Notes: generated by a model from the sequence alone, not told the origin. Shown: positions 54,386-63,572, counted from the first letter of the stretch. The stretch is DNA of 64,000 nt from Desulfocapsa sp. (GCA_022712895.1 JAFLJS010000042.1:1-64000), one strand, 5' to 3'. Program-made: numbers and translations.

Positions 54386-55273
54386 CTATCGCAACTGGTT
54401 AGAATCTCTTACACCAAGGGACTGATAAATTTCCTGGGTGGCTGCCGAAGCATTAAGGGTAAAGAATTGTATTCCGCGAATATCGTTGTCAAGCAGGTCT
54501 CTGATCTGTTCTGTCGCCCAGTGGATACCAACCTTTTCGATATACTTATCATCTTGAGCACGGTAGACGGCCTTTAACAAACGGGCGGGAATCCTGGCAC
54601 CACCTGCCAGCTCTGCAGTTCGAATCATTCCACTTTTAGTACTGACCGGCATGATTCCTGCGATATTGGGAACGTGGATGCCTGCAAGTTCACAGCGTTC
54701 ACAATAGTCATAATAATCCCTGTTTTCAAAAAAGAGTTGCGTCACTATATAATCGGCACCTGCATCAACTTTCTCTTTTAAATAATCAATCTCTTGCAAA
54801 CGGTTTGGTGTGTTTGGGTGGCCTTCAGGAAAGCCTGCAACTCCAACACACATCTCAGGAAAATGCTTTTTGATATACGCTACAAGATCAGCAGCATAGG
54901 CAAAGCCATCTTTGGGGTGTACAAAATCGTCTTCACCTTTGGGTGGATCTCCCCGAAGGGCAAGAATGTTCTGAATCCCGGCCTCCTGATATTTATCAAG
55001 AATATTATGCATCTCTTCTCGACTCGATCCAACACAGGTGAGGTGTGAAACTACAGTTATATTGGTTTGCTCTTTAATGCGCACCACAAGATCATGGGTC
55101 CTGTCTCTTGTGGTACCACCAGCGCCGTAAGTTACACTCACATAAGAAGGCTCAAGGGGCATTAAATTGGCGATGGTATCCAGGAGTTTATCAGCAGCCG
55201 CGTCTTCCTTTGGCGGAAAAAACTCAAAACTAAAGGTTGTCTTCTGGCTTTTAAGAAGGTCTTTAACTAGCAT
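54386..55273 (-). CDS. metF: Methylenetetrahydrofolate reductase
   Basis: A 295-residue MetF with FSFEFFPPKEDAAADKL at the N-terminus, YVSVTYGAGGTTRDRT, ALRGDPPKGEDDF, and VTQLFFENRDYY. It reduces methylene-THF to methyl-THF using FAD. In sulfate reducers it can also serve the C1 branch of the Wood-Ljungdahl pathway; the window gives no evidence for that. It is followed by folE2. Confidence 0.95.
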   Translation of the reverse strand: MLVKDLLKSQKTTFSFEFFPPKEDAAADKLLDTIANLMPLEPSYVSVTYGAGGTTRDRTHDLVVRIKEQTNITVVSHLTCVGSSREEMHNILDKYQEAGIQNILALRGDPPKGEDDFVHPKDGFAYAADLVAYIKKHFPEMCVGVAGFPEGHPNTPNRLQEIDYLKEKVDAGADYIVTQLFFENRDYYDYCERCELAGIHVPNIAGIMPVSTKSGMIRTAELAGGARIPARLLKAVYRAQDDKYIEKVGIHWATEQIRDLLDNDIRGIQFFTLNASAATQEIYQSLGVRDSNQLR

Positions 55274-55474
55274 AGTAATCCTTATAGATGTAAAATGGTG
55301 TGCTTAAGCAGTGCCTTATTTACTCTTTTTTTTATCCTTTCACAAGATACAAATATCACTAAGTAGTGTTATCATAGGGCAGGTATGGTCTTTTTTAAGT
55401 GAAAAGTTTGCCATACAGTGTAAATTGCATGGCTCATTCAACGATTATGATAAAAAAGATAAGTGTAATTTAAT

Positions 55475-55867
55475 ATGAGTGACCAGGAAATACAGGTACG
55501 CATAGACAAATGGCTTTGGGCTGCACGGTTTTTTAAAACCAGAAGTCTTGCTTCCAAGGCAGTTTCAGGTGGCAAAGTCTATTTGAATGGACAACGTGTA
55601 AAAGCTGCAAAAGTCGTCTCCATTAACGATACAATCCATATTCGCAAAGGACAGCTTGAGTTTGATATCGTAGTTCTTGGTCTTTCTGGAAAGCGTGGCC
55701 CTGCCACTATTGCCCGTACACTATACGTAGAGTCTCAGGATTCCATAAATAAAAGAGAACAAGAACGACAGGAACGATCACTTTTTTATGCCAGTCAAAA
55801 AATGCCTGCCAAACGACCTGGAAAAAAAGATCGACGAAAAATCAGAGAATTTATTAGAAAGACCTAA
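55475..55867 (+). CDS. hslR: S4-domain ribosome-associated heat-shock protein HslR
   Basis: A 130-residue HslR/Hsp15 relative. The N-terminal S4 domain is VRIDKWLWAARFFKTRSLA with GGKVYLNGQRVKAAK; the basic C-terminal tail (PAKRPGKKDRRKIREFIRK) should bind RNA. Hsp15 rescues 50S subunits carrying stalled nascent chains. It appears to be a single-gene unit. Confidence 0.88.
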   Translation: MSDQEIQVRIDKWLWAARFFKTRSLASKAVSGGKVYLNGQRVKAAKVVSINDTIHIRKGQLEFDIVVLGLSGKRGPATIARTLYVESQDSINKREQERQERSLFYASQKMPAKRPGKKDRRKIREFIRKT

Positions 55868-55976
55868 CACTGATGATGAACTGTAAGCCGACATAAGTAT
55901 TTCATCAGAATGGTTTCTTCACAAATTAAGAAACATTCAGTAAAAGTATTAATAATCATAGCAAACGAGGTACACA

Positions 55977-56591
55977 ATGGCCAAAATTGAAAGGGCACTT
56001 ATCAGCCTGACTGACAAATCTGGAATTGAAGAATTTGCCAAAGAGCTTGCCGCTCTTGGCGTAGATATTCTATCCACAGGCGGGACAGCAGCCAAAATGC
56101 GTGAAGGTGGCATTGCAGTAATGGATGTTTCAGAATTCACCGGATTTCCAGAAATGCTTGATGGAAGGGTTAAAACTCTGCACCCAAAAGTACATGGTGG
56201 AATATTAAACCAACGTGCCAATACCGACCATCAAAAGCAGTGTGCTGAACATGGATTGAAAAATATTGATCTCATTGCTGTTAATCTCTACGCCTTTGAG
56301 AAAACGGTAGCAGACCCCAACTGTAGTCTTGGCGATGCCATCGAAAATATCGATATTGGCGGACCAACCATGCTTCGTGCTGCAGCGAAAAACTTTCATG
56401 ATGTAACTGTAATAGTTGATCCATCTGATTATCCTCAGGTGTTAAAAGAGATGAAAGAGACCGGAAATACCACACTGAAAACCAGGTTTCGTCTGGCGGC
56501 TAAAGTCTTTGCCCTTACTTCAACCTATGATACCACCATATCCGCCTGGCTTGAAAAGGTAGATGTGGACAGCAACGACTATTTTAAATAG
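55977..56591 (+). CDS. purH1: Stand-alone IMP cyclohydrolase (PurH N-terminal domain)
   Basis: A 204-residue protein equal to the N-terminal MGS-like half of Pur[52 protein letters not shown] and [15 protein letters not shown]. It closes FAICAR to IMP. The AICAR transformylase half is absent, with a clean stop after DYFK and purN 13 nt later, so this is a true split rather than a truncated assembly. The other activity must come from another gene. Confidence 0.9.
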   Translation: MAKIERALISLTDKSGIEEFAKELAALGVDILSTGGTAAKMREGGIAVMDVSEFTGFPEMLDGRVKTLHPKVHGGILNQRANTDHQKQCAEHGLKNIDLIAVNLYAFEKTVADPNCSLGDAIENIDIGGPTMLRAAAKNFHDVTVIVDPSDYPQVLKEMKETGNTTLKTRFRLAAKVFALTSTYDTTISAWLEKVDVDSNDYFK

Positions 56592-56604
56592 AGGAATCTG
56601 ACTC

Positions 56605-57186
56605 ATGTTAAAGATGGCGGTTCTGCTCTCTGGAAGCGGAAGAACACTGGATAATTTTCATCAGCGCATTCAGGAAAAATGTTTGCAAGCTGAAATACAG
56701 GTTGTTATCTCCAATCGTAAAGATGTCCTTGGACTTACAAAGGCTGAGAAATACGGATATCCTGCATTCCATGCAAAGGATAACGATGCAATCAACGCAA
56801 TACTTGCCAAGTATGACGTGGATATTATAGCTCTTGCTGGGTTTCTTAAACTGTACCAACCGCCATCTGCTCTCGTACGATCAGTCATAAACATTCACCC
56901 GTCGTTGATCCCGGCATTTTGTGGAGATGGCTTTTACGGGTCAGCTGTTCACAAGGCCTTGAAGAAACGTGGTTGCCTTGTCAGCGGCTGTACCGTGCAT
57001 TTTGCCAATGCCGTTTATGATGAGGGCCCCATCATTCATCAAAAGGCAGTGAGTCTTGATTATGATGACACACCAGATGATATTGCAGAAAAAGTTTTTG
57101 CTGCAGAATGTGAAGCCTTCCCGGAGGCGATTAATCTTGTCGACAGTAAAGGGATAGACTTTTTCTGGCAGCGGGCACAGGAATAG
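56605..57186 (+). CDS. purN: Phosphoribosylglycinamide formyltransferase
   Basis: A 193-residue PurN with VLLSGSGRTL at the N-terminus, the catalytic triad Asn96/His98 in INIHPSLIPAF and Asp139 in VHFANAVYDEGPIIHQ. It adds formyl from 10-formyl-THF to GAR, the product of PurD. It is operonic with the IMP cyclohydrolase and pyrR (start 2 nt after its stop). Confidence 0.93.
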   Translation: MLKMAVLLSGSGRTLDNFHQRIQEKCLQAEIQVVISNRKDVLGLTKAEKYGYPAFHAKDNDAINAILAKYDVDIIALAGFLKLYQPPSALVRSVINIHPSLIPAFCGDGFYGSAVHKALKKRGCLVSGCTVHFANAVYDEGPIIHQKAVSLDYDDTPDDIAEKVFAAECEAFPEAINLVDSKGIDFFWQRAQE

Positions 57187-57188
57187 AA

Positions 57189-57722
57189 ATGACATCCAGC
57201 ACCTTACTCAATAGTGATGAGATAAAACTTGCCGTAAACCGTATCAGTCTTCAAGTCCTTGAGCATAATAATAGCCTAGAAAAGGTATGTATAGTAGGCA
57301 TTCATACCTGTGGTGTTTTCCTTGCTCAAAGGATACGATCGTTTATTGAACAACAGACATCGCATCTTGCACCCTACGGAAGCCTTGATATCAATCTCTA
57401 TCGTGATGACTGGTCTCTTATCACCCAGAACCCAGTGGTAAAAACATCGGACATCAATTTTTCCATCGAAGGTATGGATATTATTTTGGTAGATGATGTT
57501 CTCTTTACCGGAAGAACAATCAGGGCAGCCATGGAAGCCTTAATGGACTATGGCAGACCTCGTTCTGTGCAACTCGCAATTTTGATAGACAGGGGAGGGC
57601 GAGAGCTTCCCATACAGGCGGATTATGTCGGGCTCACTACCACAGTGCGCTCCCATGAACGTATTCAGGTAATGTTTGAGGAAAATGATGGCCGAGATGC
57701 TGTCGTTTTACAACAGAGTTAA
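57189..57722 (+). CDS. pyrR: PyrR-type pyr regulator / uracil phosphoribosyltransferase
   Basis: A 177-residue PyrR. The PRPP-binding motif is DIILVDDVLFTGRTIRAA, followed by RSVQLAILIDRGGRELPIQADYVG, specific to PyrR. It binds pyr mRNA leaders in other bacteria and has UPRT activity. No pyr biosynthesis gene lies nearby. The last codon and stop coincide with the edge of a repeat module at 57719-57755. Confidence 0.92.
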   Translation: MTSSTLLNSDEIKLAVNRISLQVLEHNNSLEKVCIVGIHTCGVFLAQRIRSFIEQQTSHLAPYGSLDINLYRDDWSLITQNPVVKTSDINFSIEGMDIILVDDVLFTGRTIRAAMEALMDYGRPRSVQLAILIDRGGRELPIQADYVGLTTTVRSHERIQVMFEENDGRDAVVLQQS

Positions 57723-57755
57723 CCATCTAAATCCCTAGTTTTTACGAGTTTATCA
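57719..57755 (-). repeat. Solo 37-bp end module of the palindromic repeat
   Basis: On the minus strand it reads TGATAAACTCGTAAAAA...ATTTAGATGGTTAA, exactly as long as the left end of the two long copies (37 bp), with only the central five bases and one other position differing. It fills the gap between pyrR and the U32 gene and includes the pyrR stop codon TAA. Confidence 0.8.
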
Positions 57756-57759
57756 AATA

Positions 57760-59970
57760 ATGGAACTATTAGCACCCGCCGGAAATACTGTAAACTTTCT
57801 CGCTGCCATGGAAGCAGGAGCCGATGCTGTTTATGTTGGCGCCCCAGCCATGAATGCCAGGAACCTTGCTCGTGACCTGTCCATGGAAGAAATTTTTGCC
57901 ATGGTGGATTATTGTCACAAAAACGACAAAAAAATATATCTTGCTGCCAACAGTTTAATCAGGGAGCAGGACCTTTCTCAGGCTATCAAAACCTTAGCCA
58001 CCCTAGAAGCTTTACAAACAGATGGTTTAATTGTTCAGGATCTTGGCCTTGTTCGTCTCATCCGAAAATATTTTCCTGAAATTCCTCTGCATGCATCCAC
58101 ACTTCTTTCTGCGAATAATTCGCTATCGATGCGGGGTTTTGCTGACTTGGGTTTTGAACGTGTTGTCCTTGCCCGAGAACTCACCTTGAAAGAGATAGAG
58201 ATTATATCGAGTAAAACGGATCTTGAGATCGAGGTCTTTGTTCACGGTGCCATGTGTTTTTCCTACTCAGGACTCTGTTTATTCTCATCCTTTCTCGGTG
58301 GTAAAAGTGGTCTACGGGGAAAATGCGTGCAGCCCTGCAGGCGCCATTACAGTTATAATGAGCAGACAAAAGGTAAAGGGAAAAACAAACAGAGCAGCAA
58401 AAGTTCTAAAGGAAAGTATCTCTTTTCCATGAATGACCTTTCTGGTCTTGAGGTTGTACCGGATTTGCAAAAGATTGGCGTTGCTTCTTTGAAAATTGAA
58501 GGTCGCCTTCGTTCAGTGAATTATGTGTCCCATATTGTGCAGGCGTATAGACTGGTTATGGATGCAACACCTGCCCAGTTTCCACACGCTCTGGCAGAAG
58601 CTGAGAAACTGAAAGATTTTGCCATGGGACGTAGCACGTCTTCCGGCTATTTCCTGACTCCTCAACCTGCTGACGCCATTACCCCCCATCACTCTGGAAA
58701 CATGGGGGATTTTCTTGGACGGCTGGGTGCGGCAAAGCCTTTTGAGGATAAGTTATATGCAAAGCTCTCTCTAAAGACAGTACTGGCAAAAGGTGATAGG
58801 GTCAGGTTACACGCAGAACCTTCCGGAGATCGTTTTGCCTTCACTGTGAAGGAATTGCGTATGGAAAACAAGGCAGTAGCTCTGGCTACTGCTGGCAGTA
58901 AAGTCCAAATTCTGGTTCCCGACTGGGAGCATCTTTTGAACTCCAAACATATAGATGTGTACCGTGTTGATGTGAAACAGGCTGGCAGTAAAAGCAAAGA
59001 CAAGCTGCTCAGCTTCGAATCCTGTCGCGAAGCATTACAGGGCATCAGTCAGAAAAACAGTACTCTTGTTAGCGAGATTCTTGAAGAAGCGGCACCAGAT
59101 CTTGAGGATGACGAGATACCAGGAATCACCAGAAAACCTCGAAGAACTGGGAAAAAGGGTGGTAAAAGCAGTAAAAAAGAAAAATTACCACTGGAATTCT
59201 GGCTGCGTATGGAGCAAGCCAAAACCCTGCTTGGTAAGCTTCCTTTTGTGCCCGATCGTTTCCTTCTTCCCATTACAAAAGAGAATCTGGCACTCACCGG
59301 GCAGCTAAAAGGATATCTTGGTCGACGCATGCGTGATCTTACCTGGTGTCTGCCTGCCATTGTCTTTGAATCAGAGCAGAGCAGACTGCAAAAACAGATA
59401 CAACAACTTATTCGTTCAGGTTTTAGAAGTTTTCAGATCGGTCATATCACTCAGTTCACTTATTTTGGTAAGGAACGGGTTTATCTCTCTTCAGATTTCA
59501 CCGTGAATCTAATGAACTCCCAGGCTTTACGCCTTATGGAAGAAGGTGGCATGGAGTATGCCCAACTCTCCATTGAAAGTGATAGGAAAATTATCACTGA
59601 ACTCATTGCTCGAATGCGAAGAAGACACTCTAATGTGAAATTTGGAATGACTGTATACGGTGCACCTGCATTGTTTACAGCAAGGCTTGCCCCCGAACAT
59701 TTCAATTACAACAAAACAATTACCAGTCCCAAGCAGGAACAGTTTTCCCTTATCAAAAAGGACAATGTTACTGCCACTGTTCCAGTGCGCCCATTCTCAC
59801 TGCTTCCCTATTTGTACGATCTAAAGGGAGTAGGTCTTGATTATGCGGTGATTGATCTGAGCAATATGTCTGCTGGCAGGAAACAACTGGAAGAGCTGGC
59901 GGGACGAATTTCAGGTGGCGGTAAATTCTCAAAATTACCCACTTTCAATTACCTTGGTACTTTGGAATAA
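57760..59970 (+). CDS. U32 peptidase-family protein (RlhA/TrhP-type RNA hydroxylase group)
   Basis: A 736-residue U32 protein with MELLAPAGNTVNFLAAMEAGADAVYVG at its start region (family hallmark LAPAG...GADAVY), and four conserved Cys (166, 173, 189, 193) in HGAMCFSYSGLC and GKCVQPCRR, which probably hold an iron-sulfur cluster. A Lys-rich linker near 204-218 and a C-terminal DUF3656-like portion follow. Characterised relatives hydroxylate 23S rRNA (RlhA) or tRNA (TrhP) using prephenate; the exact target here is not determinable. Confidence 0.85.
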   Translation: MELLAPAGNTVNFLAAMEAGADAVYVGAPAMNARNLARDLSMEEIFAMVDYCHKNDKKIYLAANSLIREQDLSQAIKTLATLEALQTDGLIVQDLGLVRLIRKYFPEIPLHASTLLSANNSLSMRGFADLGFERVVLARELTLKEIEIISSKTDLEIEVFVHGAMCFSYSGLCLFSSFLGGKSGLRGKCVQPCRRHYSYNEQTKGKGKNKQSSKSSKGKYLFSMNDLSGLEVVPDLQKIGVASLKIEGRLRSVNYVSHIVQAYRLVMDATPAQFPHALAEAEKLKDFAMGRSTSSGYFLTPQPADAITPHHSGNMGDFLGRLGAAKPFEDKLYAKLSLKTVLAKGDRVRLHAEPSGDRFAFTVKELRMENKAVALATAGSKVQILVPDWEHLLNSKHIDVYRVDVKQAGSKSKDKLLSFESCREALQGISQKNSTLVSEILEEAAPDLEDDEIPGITRKPRRTGKKGGKSSKKEKLPLEFWLRMEQAKTLLGKLPFVPDRFLLPITKENLALTGQLKGYLGRRMRDLTWCLPAIVFESEQSRLQKQIQQLIRSGFRSFQIGHITQFTYFGKERVYLSSDFTVNLMNSQALRLMEEGGMEYAQLSIESDRKIITELIARMRRRHSNVKFGMTVYGAPALFTARLAPEHFNYNKTITSPKQEQFSLIKKDNVTATVPVRPFSLLPYLYDLKGVGLDYAVIDLSNMSAGRKQLEELAGRISGGGKFSKLPTFNYLGTLE

Positions 59971-59987
59971 AACCTATTCAGCTTGGA

Positions 59988-61085
59988 TCAATTGCTACGA
60001 GATTTAGTTTCGTCAAGCCTGCGCATGCCTTCCATCAGCAGTTTCATGAAATATCCGATTTCCGGGATCTCAAAATCTTGAGTGGGAATGCCCGGTGTAA
60101 AACGAAAACGGCCTTCCTGCTCTTTCAACAGTTCGTAGAATGCAGACTCTCCCTCATGGGTGTCATACTTTGCTTTTATGAGTGAGCCTTGTCGAAAAGA
60201 AAATCGAGCCGTTCCTTTTTGCAGTTCACTTATAGTCAGTATACCAGTTTTCTGGTTCATGTTGAGTGTCTGAAAAAGTGCTTCGGCTGGAATTTCTGCA
60301 AGATTTCCAATCATACCGGAAGAGAGGTCCTCCGCACGGATAGTGTTGGATTTTGTCAGGCGTCTAGCCATCAGGCGAGTAAAATAAAGCTGAATAGCAG
60401 GATATTGTTCAAGAATTCTCTGGAAATTACGTCTGTCAATATAGAGGATGGAGGATGGCTCCTGCACCTGGATAGTTGCCCCCACAGAATCGTTACAGAT
60501 AAGACTCATCTCTCCAAAAACTTCACCTTTCGATAGGCTGGAGATAGTCATTCCCCTGTCGTTTATTACATTTACTGAGCCAGTAACAATGATGTAAAAG
60601 TTACCACCAGGATCTCCTTTACGAATTACGATATCACCTTTCTCAAGCTTGTTGAGTTTGAAAAATTGAACTACTTTTTCAAGATTGTCATCGTCAATAT
60701 TTTTGAAAAATGCAAAATCAGAAAGAAGATGTAGCATGGAGGCCAGTTCGTTGGCATATCCGTCCTCTTTGCCATTATCTTTGAGCTCAAGTGTTTTTGT
60801 GTATTCAAGACGAAGTGATCCTGTACAGCCACTGCAACTAACCATACAGACGGGTATTCTATCTGCACGCTCGTATTGAATAATTATCTTTGTAAGGTCC
60901 CCATTTAATATCTTACATTTTTCCTGTTCTAGAGGAGAGCGAATAATGGCGGTAACAACAAAAGTATTTTCCTCGTTAGAATTCATTGAGATAGTAATTC
61001 CCGTAACAGAAAAAAGATCACCGTAGCTGTAGAGCGGGCATTTTTTTGCTTCGATAACTCTAAAAACCGCTGTTGGGAAAGCCAT
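59988..61085 (-). CDS. Cyclic-nucleotide-binding protein with DUF4388 domain
   Basis: A 365-residue protein. The N-terminal part (about 1-110) has CPLY, and CSGCTGSLRLEY with a Cys-x-x-Cys, perhaps a small metal site. A cNMP-binding domain spans about 118-240 (KGDIVIRKGDPGGNFYIIVTGSV, GEVFGEMSL). A DUF4388 (PATAN-like) domain closes it (IPAEALFQTLNMNQKTGILTI). No helix-turn-helix is seen, so a signalling or adaptor role is more likely than a Crp-type transcription factor. Confidence 0.82.
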   Translation of the reverse strand: MAFPTAVFRVIEAKKCPLYSYGDLFSVTGITISMNSNEENTFVVTAIIRSPLEQEKCKILNGDLTKIIIQYERADRIPVCMVSCSGCTGSLRLEYTKTLELKDNGKEDGYANELASMLHLLSDFAFFKNIDDDNLEKVVQFFKLNKLEKGDIVIRKGDPGGNFYIIVTGSVNVINDRGMTISSLSKGEVFGEMSLICNDSVGATIQVQEPSSILYIDRRNFQRILEQYPAIQLYFTRLMARRLTKSNTIRAEDLSSGMIGNLAEIPAEALFQTLNMNQKTGILTISELQKGTARFSFRQGSLIKAKYDTHEGESAFYELLKEQEGRFRFTPGIPTQDFEIPEIGYFMKLLMEGMRRLDETKSRSN

Positions 61086-61327
61086 AGCAGAACCAGGATG
61101 TTGAGACGGGGCTTAAAATCCCCTTAACACATTAATATTTCTATAACATAGGTATATATCTACTATAGGGGGCAAGTCAAACAGAAAGTCGTTTACCTGC
61201 GCTAACTTTCCTCAACAAAAGATGAGAGTGAACTGCCATTGAAGTGGGATGCTTGAGAAAAGTGACTGCTCATTGGTAACAGGAGCGTTGTATTTGTTGG
61301 AATTTTATCAAATACATTTAAAATCTA

Positions 61328-61356
61328 TTGACTTTAGGCTGTTGTCGGATTAAAAA
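61328..61356 (+). promoter_or_regulatory. Likely rpsT promoter
   Basis: TTGACT at 61328-61333, a 17-nt spacer, then TAAAAA at 61351-61356. It is about 100 nt upstream of the rpsT start, in an otherwise gene-free stretch. Confidence 0.5.
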
Positions 61357-61408
61357 TAAATTCTTTTGTGGTTGAGAAAATCAATCAATTTTGAATGTAT
61401 AACAATAT

Positions 61409-61423
61409 CCGGTCATTGACCGG
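61409..61423 (+). promoter_or_regulatory. Leader inverted repeat of rpsT
   Basis: CCGGTCATTGACCGG is a 15-nt near-perfect dyad (stem CCGGT/ACCGG, loop CATTG) located 36 nt upstream of the GTG. A role in S20 autoregulation is only a suggestion. Confidence 0.35.
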
Positions 61424-61459
61424 TTATGAATATGTAAGCGAACATTACAGGAGGTATTC

Positions 61460-61732
61460 GTGGCCAATCATAAATCTGCTGAGAAACGGAATCGTCAGTC
61501 TCAGGTGCGTCGAGTACGCAATCGCGCAAATCGAACTCGCATGAGAAATGCAATTAAAGCAGTGGACAGTGCCATTGCAACCGGTGCTCAGGAAGATGCT
61601 CAAACTGCTCTGAAGACTGCCATACCAGTAATTGCTAAAACTGCTTCTAAGGGAACCATTCACAAGAAGAATGCTTCAAGAAGGGTATCCCGTCTAACCA
61701 AGCGTGTGAACAAGATGCAGGCTGCTGCATAA
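61460..61732 (+). CDS. rpsT: 30S ribosomal protein S20
   Basis: A 90-residue basic helical protein with ANHKSAEKRNRQSQVRRVRN and KGTIHKKNASRRVSRLTKRVN, typical S20. The GTG start has AGGAGG 6 nt upstream. It is a single-gene unit with its own promoter and terminator. The GTG (rather than ATG) start would fit the weak, regulated translation known for S20. Confidence 0.97.
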   Translation: MANHKSAEKRNRQSQVRRVRNRANRTRMRNAIKAVDSAIATGAQEDAQTALKTAIPVIAKTASKGTIHKKNASRRVSRLTKRVNKMQAAA

Positions 61733-61773
61733 AGACCACTTCCCTATGTGGAAAGGTTTTGTTCTGATGTTTG

Positions 61774-61815
61774 AAAAAAGGCCATAAAGTCTCATGACTT
61801 TATGGCCTTTTTTTT
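61774..61815. terminator. rpsT Rho-independent terminator
   Basis: A6, stem GGCCATAAAGTC/GACTTTATGGCC (12 bp, perfect), TCAT loop and T8. It is 41 nt past the rpsT stop and usable in both directions. Confidence 0.93.
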
Positions 61816-61838
61816 ATTCTATGGTAGACTAGTATGTA

Positions 61839-62015
61839 TGATAAACTCGTAAAAATACAGCATTTAGATGGTTAAGTAAAAAACTTCATATCCGAGACGC
61901 AAATATTTTCTATCATTACGGTGTACTAAGGTACGTCGTAATGATAGAAAATGTGCAGCAACGAAGGAGATGGAGAGTTTTCACCCTAACTACGGGCATA
62001 AACATGACGTCATCA
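61839..62015 (+). repeat. Palindromic intergenic repeat, long copy 2
   Basis: A 177-bp second copy of the element at 53406-53603. It lacks exactly 21 nt (the left outer arm TTTATGCCC...CGGGTG) but has a near-perfect central hairpin: TTTTCTATCATTACG and CGTAATGATAGAAAA around GTGTACTAAGGTACGT. It sits between the rpsT terminator and trpE, so it probably lies in or near the trpE promoter/leader. Confidence 0.9.
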
Positions 62016-62073
62016 TGTATACTTATACTTAAAACCGTTAAATCTATCTTAAAGCCTTATACAATCTAGTCCA

Positions 62074-63570
62074 ATGAGTCATCAGCCTGATTATCAAACA
62101 TTCCACAGTTTACAAAAAGAGTCTAGCCTAGTTCCTGTATACAGAACGATCATTTCTGATCTGGACACACCGCTTACTCTCTTTGCCAAAATCTGTACTG
62201 ACAAGCAGCATAGTTTTCTCTTTGAATCAATGGAAGGTGGTGAAAAGTGGGGACGTTACTCCTTTATCGGTTTTGATCCACTTCTCACATTTGAGTCATT
62301 TGACAGCGAAGTAAAGATAACATCTTACTCCACAGCTTTTGACGATCACCAACAATCGAATGTTAATCCTCTGGATTCCTTAAAAGAAATTCTTGAGAAT
62401 TTTAATGCCGCTGAAGATGCCAATCTTCCTAAGTTTTGTGGCGGAGCGGTAGGTTTTCTTGGTTACGATATGGTTCGTTTTATGGAGGAACTTCCAAAAC
62501 CGAATTCAAATCGCAATATGCCTGACTCCTCCTTTATGGTTCCACGCATCGTACTGGTTCACGACAGCTTTAAACAGACTGTTACCATTGTCTGCTGGGT
62601 ACCGGAGCAATCTGATAAGGACAGTGCGTTGCAATATGCTGAAGCAACGCAAAAGATAGACTCTGTAATCCGGTTGCTTCGTGCACCGGTCCCTTTTTCC
62701 TTCCATGAATCAAGCATTCACGGCTGTGCAACCAAACACACTTTCAAGTCAAACATGGACCAGAGCTTTTTCTATGATATGGTGGAAAAAGCTCGGGAAT
62801 ATATCAAAGCTGGTGATATTATCCAGGTCGTTTTATCGCAGAGGTTCCATACCAAAACGACCATTGACTCCCTAGTTTTATACAGGGCGCTGCGTCATAT
62901 AAATCCCAGTCCTTATCTCTTCTATCTGCAACTGGGAGATCTTGTTCAGATAGGCTCCTCCCCAGAAATACTGGTTCGAAAAGAAGAGGACATTATAGAA
63001 CTTCGTCCAATTGCCGGTACTCGCAAACGTGGAGCTACCGAAGAGGAAGACCAGGCGCTTGAAAAAGAACTTCTTGAAGACCCAAAGGAAATAGCAGAAC
63101 ACTTAATGCTGGTTGACCTTGGCCGCAATGATGTGGGACGTATAGCCAAAGGCGGAACTGTTGAAGTAACAGACTTGCTTGTTGTTGAACGCTACAGTCA
63201 TGTGATGCATATTGTTTCTGGGGTTAAAGGAATTATCGCCGATGACAAGGACCAATTTGATGTGATGAAGGCCTGTTTTCCAGCGGGAACTGTCAGTGGA
63301 GCACCTAAAATTCGGGCTATGGAAATCATTGATGAACTGGAACCTGACGGACGTGGTCCGTATGCCGGTGCTGTTGGTTATTTTGGCTTTTCCGGTAACA
63401 TGGACTTTTGTATAACCATTCGAACTTTTATCATGCAAAATGATAATCTTTGGATACAGGCCGGAGCAGGTCTTGTTTATGATTCCGAACCTGAAAAAGA
63501 ATATGAAGAAACAATAAACAAATCTATGGGCTTGCGGCGTGCTGTTGAGCTTGTAGAGAAGGGGTTTTAG
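62074..63570 (+). CDS. trpE: Anthranilate synthase component I
   Basis: A 498-residue TrpE. The N-terminus carries the feedback region FLFESMEGGEKWGRYSFIG; the chorismate-binding core has GDIIQVVLSQRF, PSPYLFYL, ELRPIAGTRKRGATEEED, LVDLGRNDVGRIAKGG and FPAGTVSGAPKIRAMEIIDELE. It makes anthranilate from chorismate with TrpG, which starts 2 nt later. No Trp-rich leader peptide is recognised upstream. Confidence 0.96.
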   Translation: MSHQPDYQTFHSLQKESSLVPVYRTIISDLDTPLTLFAKICTDKQHSFLFESMEGGEKWGRYSFIGFDPLLTFESFDSEVKITSYSTAFDDHQQSNVNPLDSLKEILENFNAAEDANLPKFCGGAVGFLGYDMVRFMEELPKPNSNRNMPDSSFMVPRIVLVHDSFKQTVTIVCWVPEQSDKDSALQYAEATQKIDSVIRLLRAPVPFSFHESSIHGCATKHTFKSNMDQSFFYDMVEKAREYIKAGDIIQVVLSQRFHTKTTIDSLVLYRALRHINPSPYLFYLQLGDLVQIGSSPEILVRKEEDIIELRPIAGTRKRGATEEEDQALEKELLEDPKEIAEHLMLVDLGRNDVGRIAKGGTVEVTDLLVVERYSHVMHIVSGVKGIIADDKDQFDVMKACFPAGTVSGAPKIRAMEIIDELEPDGRGPYAGAVGYFGFSGNMDFCITIRTFIMQNDNLWIQAGAGLVYDSEPEKEYEETINKSMGLRRAVELVEKGF

Positions 63571-63572
63571 TC

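Larger units (their letters stand above)
61086..61459. other. Intergenic region upstream of rpsT
   Basis: A 374-nt gap between a divergently transcribed gene and rpsT. The right half holds the promoter at 61328-61356 and the leader inverted repeat at 61409-61423. The left half (61086-61320) shows nothing I can support. Confidence 0.5.

Noticed and set aside
62016-62073. trp attenuator leader peptide before trpE
   Set aside because: No short frame with tandem Trp codons followed by alternative hairpins was found.
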